Shown here: positions 1-6,753 of the stretch, piece by piece
How the letters are laid out: each line of letters begins with the position of its first letter
How positions within the stretch are numbered: position 1 is the first letter of the stretch
Assembly: GCA_934533005.1 (NCBI GenBank)
Contig: CAKTBC010000094.1
Coordinates: forward strand, 1-6,753
Length of the DNA stretch: 6,753 bases
Source of the DNA: an uncultured Oscillospiraceae bacterium
Lineage (GTDB): Bacteria; Bacillota; Clostridia; Oscillospirales; Oscillospiraceae
Direction: 5' to 3'
Notes under the pieces: model-generated
Databases searched by the model: none
Seen by the model: the letters and a program-made list of their open reading frames with translations, nothing else
Told to the model about the DNA's origin: nothing
Translations under genes and position numbers: made by a program

Positions 1-266
1 ATGTGCTTCTCCCCCACCGGCAGCGAGCGCATGGCCGAGGACGCTTTGAACTGCTCGCCGTGGCTCGGGTGGCGCTCCCAAGCGCCCTCTACCGTTAAGC
101 CCTCGCCGGGCGCGGCAAACGGCAGACAGCCCACGACCGTCACCGGCTCGTCGCCGCCGACATCCAGACGCAGAACGGTATAGCCGTTCTCCTCGTTCTG
201 GAAGATCACGCTTTTTACGGTTCCGATGAGCTGTAAGGAGCTGCGGAGTTCGTTTGCTTCGTCCAT
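1..266 (-). CDS. recD2: RecD2-type ATP-dependent DNA helicase, N-terminal fragment (cut by window edge)
   Basis: The ATG at 266..264 opens a frame of 88 codons that runs off the left edge without a stop. It begins MDEANELRSSLQLIGTVKS and contains IFQNEENGYTVLRL (about residues 21-34), VVGCLPFAAPGEGL (about 44-57) and EGAWERHPSHGEQFK (about 60-74). These match the small N-terminal OB-like domain that precedes the helicase core in RecD2 (RecD-like) proteins of Firmicutes. RecD2 is a 5'-3' superfamily 1 helicase that works in DNA repair without RecBC. The helicase motifs lie outside the window, so activity cannot be judged. The start overlaps the upstream membrane-protein gene by 52 nt in a different frame. 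A purine-rich AGGGGAA lies about 12 nt upstream, a weak ribosome binding site, so translational coupling is likely. No in-frame ATG, GTG or TTG lies close upstream. Membership is recognised from motif memory, not a search. Confidence 0.88.
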   Translation of the reverse strand, partial: MDEANELRSSLQLIGTVKSVIFQNEENGYTVLRLDVGGDEPVTVVGCLPFAAPGEGLTVEGAWERHPSHGEQFKASSAMRSLPVGEKH

Positions 267-556
267 AGTGTCACATTCCCCTGTCCCAGCGATAAACGCC
301 GGGCGATTTCTCTCGTTTCTTCGTCCATGCCGTCGTCGAGCAGCACGATTTTTCCAAAAAGTACGCCGTCATTGATGAGCCATAAAAGGCCGTCCACCGT
401 CGCTTCCAGCTCCGGCGATGCGCCGGAGACGCGCAGGACGATTTCCAGGCTCTGCCCCTTTCCGCGGCACACGGGCGTGAGCATCACGCCGCGCAGCTTC
501 CAGCAGAGAAAGAGCACCGCCGCTGCGATCAGAAATGCCAGGATCCATTTTCCCAT
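215..556 (-). CDS. Small single-pass membrane protein of unknown function, between uvrA and recD2
   Basis: This 113-residue protein starts at ATG 556..554 with GGAGG about 9 nt upstream. Residues about 3-18 (WILAFLIAAAVLFLCW) form one hydrophobic helix followed by KLRG, so a membrane anchor with the rest in the cytoplasm is the simplest topology. The soluble part contains LRVSGASPELEATVDGLLWL and, near residues 72-88, VLLDDGMDEETREIARR. That segment resembles the early nucleotide-binding strand and helix of family 2 glycosyltransferases (VDDGS-D-T-EIA). The protein is far too short for a complete GT-A fold and shows no DXD or later catalytic motif, so no enzymatic role is assigned. It lies 46 nt downstream of uvrA and overlaps the start of recD2 by 52 nt, which implies one transcript. 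I do not recognise a named family. Coding status is supported by the ribosome binding site, hydrophobic N-terminus and tight operon spacing. Confidence 0.75.
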   Translation of the reverse strand: MGKWILAFLIAAAVLFLCWKLRGVMLTPVCRGKGQSLEIVLRVSGASPELEATVDGLLWLINDGVLFGKIVLLDDGMDEETREIARRLSLGQGNVTLWTKQTNSAAPYSSSEP

Positions 557-602
557 ACCGCCATCCCTCCGGTATATCCTATGAGAGGCGGCGGGAAAAG
601 GT

Positions 603-3446
<2,844 letters not shown>

Positions 3447-3452
3447 GGTGTG

Positions 3453-3457
3453 CCTCT
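3453..3457 (-). promoter_or_regulatory. Ribosome binding site that decides the uvrA start
   Basis: On the minus strand, AAAGAGG precedes GTG 3446 with 6 nt between AGAGG and the start codon. Nothing like a Shine-Dalgarno sequence precedes the ATG at 3479, where the upstream bases are AT-rich promoter sequence. Confidence 0.85.
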
Positions 3458-3482
3458 TTAGAAAGAAATTATCAAGCATTTT

Positions 3483-3511
3483 ATTATACTTTATTTTATT
3501 ATTGCTTTCAA
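3483..3511 (-). promoter_or_regulatory. Housekeeping-sigma promoter of the uvrA operon
   Basis: On the minus strand, the -35 is TTGAAA (3511..3506) and the -10 is TATAAT (3488..3483), with exactly 17 nt between them. Five of six and six of six positions match consensus. Transcription should begin near 3476, giving a leader of about 30 nt before GTG 3446. I saw no clear LexA/DinR box (GAAC-N4-GTTC) overlapping it, so SOS control is not evident. Confidence 0.85.
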
Positions 3512-3521
3512 GAGAAATCGC

Positions 3522-3553
3522 ATTCGGAAAAATTTGAAAAATATTCGGAAAAA
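3522..3553. repeat. Paired 11-bp direct repeat with helically phased A-tracts between divergent promoters
   Basis: ATTCGGAAAAA occurs exactly at 3522-3532 and 3543-3553, 21 bp apart from start to start. A third partial copy (ATTCGCGGA) begins at 3565 inside the tRNA promoter spacer. Runs of five A begin at 3528, 3537 and 3549, on average one per helical turn, directly upstream of the tRNA -35 box. This is the arrangement expected of a curved or UP-element-like activating region. Function is inferred; the repeats themselves are plain in the sequence. Confidence 0.6.
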
Positions 3554-3557
3554 GTGC

Positions 3558-3586
3558 TTGACAAATTCGCGGATTTTTCGTATACT
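3558..3586 (+). promoter_or_regulatory. Promoter of the tRNA-Asp/tRNA-Thr operon
   Basis: A perfect -35 TTGACA (3558-3563), a 17-nt spacer and -10 TATACT (3581-3586, five of six) place the transcription start near 3593, only about 7 nt before tRNA-Asp. The strength suits a stable-RNA operon. It is divergent to the uvrA promoter, with the two -35 boxes 46 bp apart. Confidence 0.88.
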
Positions 3587-3599
3587 GACAAAGCCTTGA

Positions 3600-3676
3600 G
3601 GCCGAGTAGTTCAGTCGGTTAGAACGCTAGCCTGTCACGCTAGAGGTCGAGGGTTCAAGTCCCTTCTCGGTCGCCA
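3600..3676 (+). tRNA. tRNA-Asp (anticodon GUC)
   Basis: A full cloverleaf of 77 nt including an encoded CCA. The acceptor GGCCGAG (3600-3606) pairs with CTCGGTC (3666-3672), with one G-U pair. The D arm contains AGTTCAGTCGGTTAGA. The anticodon stem CTAGC/GCTAG (3627-3631/3639-3643) encloses loop CTGTCAC with anticodon GTC at 3634-3636. The T loop TTCAAGT follows. The discriminator is G3673 and CCA is 3674-3676. First gene of the tRNA operon. Confidence 0.98.
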
Positions 3677-3677
3677 C

Positions 3678-3701
3678 CATGCCCCCTTCATCGGGGGCAT
3701 G
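3678..3701 (+). other. Perfect 9-bp hairpin in the spacer between the two tRNAs
   Basis: CATGCCCCC (3678-3686) and GGGGGCATG (3693-3701) pair perfectly around loop TTCATC. No T-tract follows (ACTTAT leads straight into tRNA-Thr), so it is not an intrinsic terminator. In a tRNA precursor it could separate the two tRNAs for folding or guide processing. That role is inferred. Confidence 0.65.
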
Positions 3702-3707
3702 ACTTAT

Positions 3708-3817
<110 letters not shown>

Positions 3818-3826
3818 TCTTAAGTA

Positions 3827-3859
3827 AAAGATCAGCCGCCCGGCGGGCGGCTGATCTTT
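3827..3859 (-). terminator. Terminator of the toxin-antitoxin operon
   Basis: A perfect 15-bp inverted repeat (arms 3827-3841 and 3845-3859, AAAGATCAGCCGCCC and its complement) has a 3-nt loop. It lies 3 nt beyond the toxin stop codon. On the minus strand the stem ends in TTTT. It stands back to back with the tRNA terminator, keeping the two convergent transcripts apart. Confidence 0.8.
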
Positions 3860-3862
3860 CAT

Positions 3863-4147
3863 TCAGTTTTCGTAATGCGTCCACATGGCAAGGATGCGGA
3901 CAGTCTTTTCTTTCTCAAACACTTGATACACCAGCCGGTGCTGGACATTGATCCGGCGGGAATACATCCCGGCCAGGTCGCCTTTCAGCTTTTCATACGG
4001 CGGCGGATTCTGCCACGGGTTGACGCGGAGAATGCCGATCAGCTGATCAACCTTTGCCTTCATGGCCGGGTATTGCTTTACTTTCTCTTTGTCCTTCTGT
4101 GCGCTTCCGGCGATCTTGATCGCATATTCACCAGGCAAAGTCTTCAC
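3863..4147 (-). CDS. yoeB: YoeB/Txe-family toxin (ribosome-dependent mRNA interferase)
   Basis: This protein belongs to the YoeB/Txe group of the RelE superfamily, toxins that bind the ribosome and cleave mRNA in the A site when the antitoxin is degraded. The 94-residue frame contains the family signature: NPPPYEKLKGDLAGMYSRRI (about 48-67), NVQHRLVYQV (68-77) and the C-terminal ILAMWTHYE (85-93). Likely counterparts of the E. coli YoeB catalytic residues are E52, R64 or R65, and H91; all are present, so the toxin looks intact. The start is uncertain. GTG 4147 has GGAGG only 3 nt away, while TTG 4138 (91 codons) has the same GGAGG 12 nt away and lies closer to the family's usual N-terminus. 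The gene overlaps the antitoxin by 20 nt (or 11), the normal antitoxin-first arrangement with coupled translation. The gene symbol indicates family, not proven orthology. Confidence 0.93.
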   Translation of the reverse strand: MKTLPGEYAIKIAGSAQKDKEKVKQYPAMKAKVDQLIGILRVNPWQNPPPYEKLKGDLAGMYSRRINVQHRLVYQVFEKEKTVRILAMWTHYEN

Positions 4148-4367
4148 TCGCCTCCAGCGGTTCGGCAGCCGCAGCGGTCAGCCGCTCGCGCATGCCGGGA
4201 ACAGACAGCAGGAAGCACGTCTCCATAAGCCCGGCGTAATCCTCCTCGCTCATGACGATGGCGTTTCCGTTTTTTGTCGCCACGTTGATAACATCGTTAT
4301 ACTTTATCGCCTGATCAAAGTAGCTGAAAGCGTTACGGCGGAAATTGGTTGCGTTCGTGTTTGTCAT
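4128..4367 (-). CDS. yefM: YefM/Phd-family antitoxin and operon repressor
   Basis: A 79-residue protein starting at ATG 4367..4365 with AAAGGAGG 7 nt upstream, an excellent site. The N-terminal half (NATNFRRNAFSYFDQAIKYN, then VINVATKNGNAIVMSEEDYAGLMET) is the Phd/YefM DNA-binding and dimerisation fold. The acidic C-terminus (SEDFAW at 74-79) follows a segment that in this family is disordered until it wraps around the YoeB toxin. It is expected to neutralise the toxin and, together with it, repress the operon. A perfect -10/-35 promoter and a TGTACA-type operator lie just upstream. It is the first gene of a two-gene operon and overlaps the toxin start. Confidence 0.93.
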   Translation of the reverse strand: MTNTNATNFRRNAFSYFDQAIKYNDVINVATKNGNAIVMSEEDYAGLMETCFLLSVPGMRERLTAAAAEPLEASEDFAW

Positions 4368-4382
4368 GGTATCGCCTCCTTT

Positions 4383-4402
4383 ATGTACATTATAGTGTAC
4401 GT
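4383..4402. promoter_or_regulatory. Predicted YefM operator overlapping the -10 box
   Basis: Two arms, ATGTACA (4383-4389) and TGTACGT (4396-4402), form an inverted repeat with one mismatch and a 6-bp spacer. The spacer contains most of the -10 box. The E. coli YefM operator uses a TGTACA core; here one core is exact and the other is TGTACG, 12 bp apart from centre to centre. Binding here would block RNA polymerase. Confidence 0.72.
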
Positions 4403-4417
4403 ATTGGAGCCTGTCAA
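4389..4417 (-). promoter_or_regulatory. Consensus promoter of the toxin-antitoxin operon
   Basis: On the minus strand, TTGACA (4417..4412), a 17-nt spacer and TATAAT (4394..4389) match the housekeeping consensus at all 12 positions. A promoter this strong fits an autorepressed toxin-antitoxin operon. The start is expected near 4382, leaving a leader of about 15 nt that consists mostly of the ribosome binding site. Confidence 0.9.
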
Positions 4418-4443
4418 TATTATTTTACCGGGGACTCGTTATG

Positions 4444-4486
4444 TGGAAAGGATGAAATCCACGGTTCGAATCTGGGTAACAGCTCT
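4444..4486 (+). pseudogene. tRNA-Thr 3'-half remnant
   Basis: This fragment corresponds to tRNA-Thr(GGU) positions from the anticodon loop to the 3' end (3740-3782). The last 22 nt before the CCA region are identical to the intact gene. The 5' half is missing: comparison of 4412-4443 with 3708-3739 gives only chance matches. The T stem carries a mismatch, and the encoded CCA has become CTA, so it cannot give a functional tRNA. It is either the displaced host 3' end after an integration or a decayed duplicate. Confidence 0.82.
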
Positions 4487-4521
4487 AAAAAGCCTGTAAT
4501 CGCTACGATCACAGGCTTTTT
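4444..4521 (+). repeat. Right copy of the 78-bp direct repeat
   Basis: Ungapped counterpart of 3740-3817, with 11 differences. It includes the tRNA remnant and a second version of the terminator. Among the differences, A3788/T3812 in the left copy are G4492/C4516 here, a paired change that preserves the stem. Confidence 0.85.
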
Positions 4522-4527
4522 ATTTTT
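4487..4527 (+). terminator. Second copy of the tRNA-Thr terminator
   Basis: AAAAAGCCTGT (4487-4497) pairs with ACAGGCTTTTT (4511-4521). The upper part of the stem has one A-C mismatch, and the run continues as TTTTTATTTTT. It still looks able to terminate. No gene now reads into it from the left on the plus strand except tRNA read-through. By symmetry, the A-rich 5' side could also act on minus-strand transcripts. Confidence 0.75.
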
Positions 4528-4559
4528 CCCGGCTGCCTCCGCAAGGTGCCGCGTGCCGG

Positions 4560-4588
4560 TTGCAGCGGCGGGGAAAACGTGCTAAATT
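4560..4588 (+). promoter_or_regulatory. Weak candidate promoter for pgcA
   Basis: TTGCAG (4560-4565), a 17-nt spacer and TAAATT (4583-4588) with an upstream TG (extended -10, TGC) is the best candidate I can find. TATATT at 4596-4601 is an alternative -10 but has no recognisable -35. A promoter is expected in this 100-bp gap because a terminator lies upstream and pgcA starts at 4623. Confidence 0.3.
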
Positions 4589-4622
4589 AATTATATATAT
4601 TTTCGCTGTGAGGGTTGCAAAA

Positions 4623-6296
4623 ATGGACATATCGGCTCTTTATTGCCAATGGCTGGAAAAGACGGAGCATAACGACACGCTGCACGCGGAGCTTCTGGCC
4701 ATCCGCGGCGACGATGCCGCCATCGAGGATCGGTTTTACCGCGAGCTGGAATTTGGTACCGGCGGACTGCGCGGCGTGCTCGGCGCTGGCACGAACCGCA
4801 TGAACGTATTTACCGTTGGCAAGGCCACGCAGGGCTATGCCAATTATCTCAAGGCACACTTTGCCGCCCCTTCCGTCGCGATCGCCTACGACAGCCGCAT
4901 CAACTCCCGACTTTTTGCCGAAACCGCGGCGGGCGTTTTCGCCGCCAACGGCGTGCGCGTGCAGCTCTACGATCATCTCATGCCTACGCCCTTGCTCTCG
5001 TTTGCGGTGCGCGATCTTCGCTGCTCCGGCGGCGTTGTCGTCACGGCGAGCCACAACCCGGCCAAATACAACGGCTACAAGGTCTATGGCCCCGACGGCT
5101 GCCAGATCACAACGGAGGCCGCCAAAGCCATTCAGGAGGAGATCAATCGCGTTGATCCATTCGCGGATGTCCGCGCGCTCGGTTTTGCCGAAGCGCTTGC
5201 CGCGGGCAGCGTTTCCTATATTGGCGAGGACACGATCGAGCGCTATCTCACCGCCGTGGGGACGTCCTCCGTCCTGCCGCCGGACGTTTCCCGGGATGCC
5301 GCCATCGTCTACACGCCGCTCAACGGCACGGGTATTTCCTGCGTGCCGCGCTGCCTTCGCGCACACGGCTTTACGAATATCACCCTCCCGCCGGAACAGG
5401 CGGAACCGGACGGGAATTTCCCGACCTGTCCCTACCCCAACCCGGAGATCCGCGAGGCGCTCGCCGTCGGTCTGCGTCTGGCGGAGGAGACGGGCAGTGA
5501 GCTGCTGCTCGCCACCGACCCGGACTGTGACCGCGTCGGCGCGGCAGTGAAAACCGAGAGCGGCTACCGGCTCATCACCGGCAACGAGATGGGCGTTCTT
5601 CTGCTCGACTTTCTCTGCCGGATGCACTGGGCGAACGGCACAATGCCGGAGCACCCCGTGGCGGTGAAAACCATCGTCACAACGCCGATGGCAGAGAGGA
5701 TCGCCGCGCACTACGGCGTGGAGTTGCGGAATGTTCTGACCGGGTTTAAATTCATCGGTGAACAGATCGGGCTTCTCGAAAAGGACGGCAAAGCCGGGCG
5801 GTACATCTTCGGCTTTGAGGAGAGCTACGGGTACCTGAGCGGCAGCTTTGTGCGCGACAAAGACGCCGTGAACGCCTCGCTTCTCATCTGCGAAATGTTC
5901 GTCTGGTACAAAGCACAGGGCAAAACGCTTGCCAATGCACTCGAAGCGCTGTACGCCCAATACGGCTTTTTCGAGGCAAAGCTGCTCTCCTTCGCGTTTG
6001 AAGGCTCGGCAGGCTTTGCACATATGACGGAGCTGCTCGATTCTCTCCGCGTCTCCCCACCGGAGGCGCTGGCCGGACAGGCCGTGCGGCAGATGATCGA
6101 CTACGACCGGGACGAAACCGGACTTCCCCGCTCCAACGTTCTCCGCTTTGTTCTCGACGGCGGCGAGGTCGTTGTGCGTCCCTCCGGCACAGAGCCGAAA
6201 CTCAAGATCTATCTCACCGCCGCCCGCGAAAGCCGCGAGGAGAGCCGCGCCATGCTTGCCTCGCTCGAGCGGCAGTTTACCGGCTGGGCAAAATAG
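4623..6296 (+). CDS. pgcA: Phosphoglucomutase/phosphomannomutase (alpha-D-phosphohexomutase, PgcA type)
   Basis: The enzyme interconverts glucose 6-phosphate and glucose 1-phosphate (some members also act on mannose phosphates) through a phosphoserine intermediate, supplying sugar phosphate for UDP-glucose, envelope glycans and storage. The 557-residue length fits the Firmicute PgcA group. Motifs in order: EFGTGGLRGVLGAGTNRMN (43-61); catalytic-serine loop TASHNP (141-146, Ser143) followed by KYNGYKVYGPDG; metal loop DPDCDR (299-304); sugar loop GFEESYGYLSG (397-407); C-terminal phosphate loop RPSGTEPKLKIYL (519-531). All are intact. ATG 4623 is chosen because GAGGG lies 8 nt upstream and the N-terminus (QWLEKTEHN) aligns with the family. 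The frame is open further upstream to TTG 4560, but those 21 codons look noncoding. It probably shares a transcript with the TfoX-domain gene. Confidence 0.96.
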   Translation: MDISALYCQWLEKTEHNDTLHAELLAIRGDDAAIEDRFYRELEFGTGGLRGVLGAGTNRMNVFTVGKATQGYANYLKAHFAAPSVAIAYDSRINSRLFAETAAGVFAANGVRVQLYDHLMPTPLLSFAVRDLRCSGGVVVTASHNPAKYNGYKVYGPDGCQITTEAAKAIQEEINRVDPFADVRALGFAEALAAGSVSYIGEDTIERYLTAVGTSSVLPPDVSRDAAIVYTPLNGTGISCVPRCLRAHGFTNITLPPEQAEPDGNFPTCPYPNPEIREALAVGLRLAEETGSELLLATDPDCDRVGAAVKTESGYRLITGNEMGVLLLDFLCRMHWANGTMPEHPVAVKTIVTTPMAERIAAHYGVELRNVLTGFKFIGEQIGLLEKDGKAGRYIFGFEESYGYLSGSFVRDKDAVNASLLICEMFVWYKAQGKTLANALEALYAQYGFFEAKLLSFAFEGSAGFAHMTELLDSLRVSPPEALAGQAVRQMIDYDRDETGLPRSNVLRFVLDGGEVVVRPSGTEPKLKIYLTAARESREESRAMLASLERQFTGWAK

Positions 6297-6313
6297 GAGG
6301 ATATATTGATTTT

Positions 6314-6640
6314 ATGGCAACATCCAAAGAATACATAGAGTTCGTCTGCGAACAGCTCGAAGGGGTCGAAAACGTTACCTATAAGAAAATGTTCGGCGAA
6401 TACATGGTATACGTAAACGCCAAGCCCATTCTCCTCGTGTGCGACAATACCGTCATGGTGAAAAAGCTGCCGGAGATCGCACCGCTCATGGCGGGCGCAC
6501 CCGACGGCGTCCCCTACGAGGGCGCTAAGGTGCATTACATTCTTGACATTGAAAACCGCCCGCTCGTGCGCGATGTGATAGCCATTCTTGAGCCGATCAC
6601 GCCGCTGCCGAAAAAGCGCGCGAAAAAGAAAGCCGAATAA
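6314..6640 (+). CDS. TfoX/Sxy N-terminal-domain protein
   Basis: A 108-residue protein: MATSKEYIEFVCEQLEGVENV, then TYKKMFGEYMVYVNAKPI (22-39), later PYEGAKVHYILDIENRPLVRDVI (about 67-89) and a very basic tail, PKKRAKKKAE. The KMFGEYM-type motif and overall layout match the stand-alone TfoX N-terminal domain family. In Gammaproteobacteria, two-domain TfoX/Sxy activates competence genes. Short one-domain relatives in Firmicutes are uncharacterised, so a competence role should not be assumed. The basic tail could contact nucleic acid, but this is only a guess. AGGAGG (6295-6300) overlaps the pgcA stop codon and lies 13 nt before the ATG, somewhat far. The 17-nt gap to pgcA suggests cotranscription. 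A terminator follows 5 nt after the stop. Confidence 0.88.
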   Translation: MATSKEYIEFVCEQLEGVENVTYKKMFGEYMVYVNAKPILLVCDNTVMVKKLPEIAPLMAGAPDGVPYEGAKVHYILDIENRPLVRDVIAILEPITPLPKKRAKKKAE

Positions 6641-6645
6641 TCGTT

Positions 6646-6683
6646 AAAATTGCCTCGCAGCCACCAAGCTGCGGGGCGATTTT
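6646..6683 (+). terminator. Terminator after pgcA and the TfoX-domain gene
   Basis: GCCTCGCAGC (6652-6661) and GCTGCGGGGC (6668-6677) form a 10-bp stem with one T-G pair and a 6-nt loop. The stem is extended by AAAAT/ATTTT across another wobble. The T-run is TTTT followed by CGTTT. The A-rich 5' side means it may work in both directions. Confidence 0.85.
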
Positions 6684-6699
6684 CGTTTAACAAGGATTT

Positions 6700-6753
6700 T
6701 ACAAAAAAACCGTAGCGCATTTAACATTCGTTTTGCTACGCTGGTTTTGTAAA
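6700..6753 (-). terminator. Imperfect inverted repeat at the right edge, possible minus-strand terminator
   Basis: CGTAGC (6711-6716) pairs with GCTACG (6735-6740). Outside this, an A-run (6702-6709) faces GGTTTTGTAAA (6743-6753), so the outer arms also pair around small bulges. Read on the minus strand, the stem is followed by GGTTTTTTTG, a good U-tract, fitting the end of a convergent gene beyond the window. The 18-nt loop is long and the window is cut here, so the outer boundary is unknown. Confidence 0.45.

Noticed and set aside
3480..3600. Possible SOS (LexA/DinR) box at the uvrA promoter
   Set aside because: I looked for a GAAC-N4-GTTC-like palindrome between 3480 and 3600 and found none convincing.
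3827..3859. Long perfect hairpin considered as a mobile-element end or recombination site
   Set aside because: Its position 3 nt after the toxin stop, with TTTT after the stem on the minus strand, is fully explained by a terminator. It is not repeated at the other side of the islet.
3875..4228. 117-codon plus-strand frame across the toxin gene
   Set aside because: Antisense to a clear YoeB-family toxin and its antitoxin, and it ends in arginine/serine-rich low-complexity sequence.
4062..4499. 145-codon plus-strand frame spanning the antitoxin, its promoter and the tRNA remnant
   Set aside because: It crosses the antitoxin, its consensus promoter and the tRNA remnant, and no family is recognisable.
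4560..4622. 21-codon N-terminal extension of pgcA from TTG 4560
   Set aside because: The extension crosses an AT-rich, promoter-like stretch. The ATG at 4623 has its own ribosome binding site and matches the family N-terminus.
4587..6023. 478-codon open frame on the minus strand, opposite pgcA
   Set aside because: Same codon-register effect as opposite uvrA. The product resembles no family, and pgcA carries all its catalytic motifs on the other strand.

Overview
The window looks like an ordinary piece of a Gram-positive, Clostridia-type chromosome. Protein resemblance and a moderately GC-rich composition make an Oscillospiraceae/Ruminococcaceae-like gut Firmicute the best guess. That is an inference from UvrA, PgcA and RecD2 sequence character, GGAGG-type ribosome binding sites and consensus housekeeping promoters; there is no 16S or other direct marker.

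Left part (1-3446, all on the minus strand): a DNA-repair operon read right to left. It holds uvrA (excision-repair damage sensor), then a small single-pass membrane protein of unknown function, then the first 88 codons of recD2 (helicase), which runs off the left edge. uvrA has a clear promoter (TTGAAA-17-TATAAT). The position of that promoter and of a Shine-Dalgarno sequence shows that uvrA starts at a GTG at 3446, not at the upstream ATG at 3479.

Middle (3480-4622): a divergent tRNA operon on the plus strand (promoter TTGACA-17-TATACT, tRNA-Asp(GUC), spacer hairpin, tRNA-Thr(GGU), terminator). It is followed by a minus-strand YefM/YoeB-type toxin-antitoxin operon with a perfect consensus promoter overlapped by a TGTACA-type operator. 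The toxin-antitoxin pair sits between two copies of a 78-bp direct repeat (67/78 identical, no gaps, offset 704). The repeat consists of the tRNA-Thr gene from its anticodon loop to its 3' end plus the terminator. The left copy belongs to the intact tRNA; the right copy is a tRNA 3'-half remnant. This is the classical footprint of integration into a tRNA gene, although no integrase remains. A tandem tRNA duplication that later decayed is the alternative.

Right part (4623-6753, plus strand): pgcA (phosphoglucomutase/phosphomannomutase) and, 17 nt downstream, a TfoX N-terminal-domain protein, probably one transcript ending at a strong terminator near 6646-6683. The last 50 bases hold an imperfect inverted repeat that could be the terminator of a convergent gene beyond the right edge.

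I see no CRISPR array, IS element, phage gene or clearly new multi-gene system. The most interesting part is the tRNA-bounded toxin-antitoxin islet.
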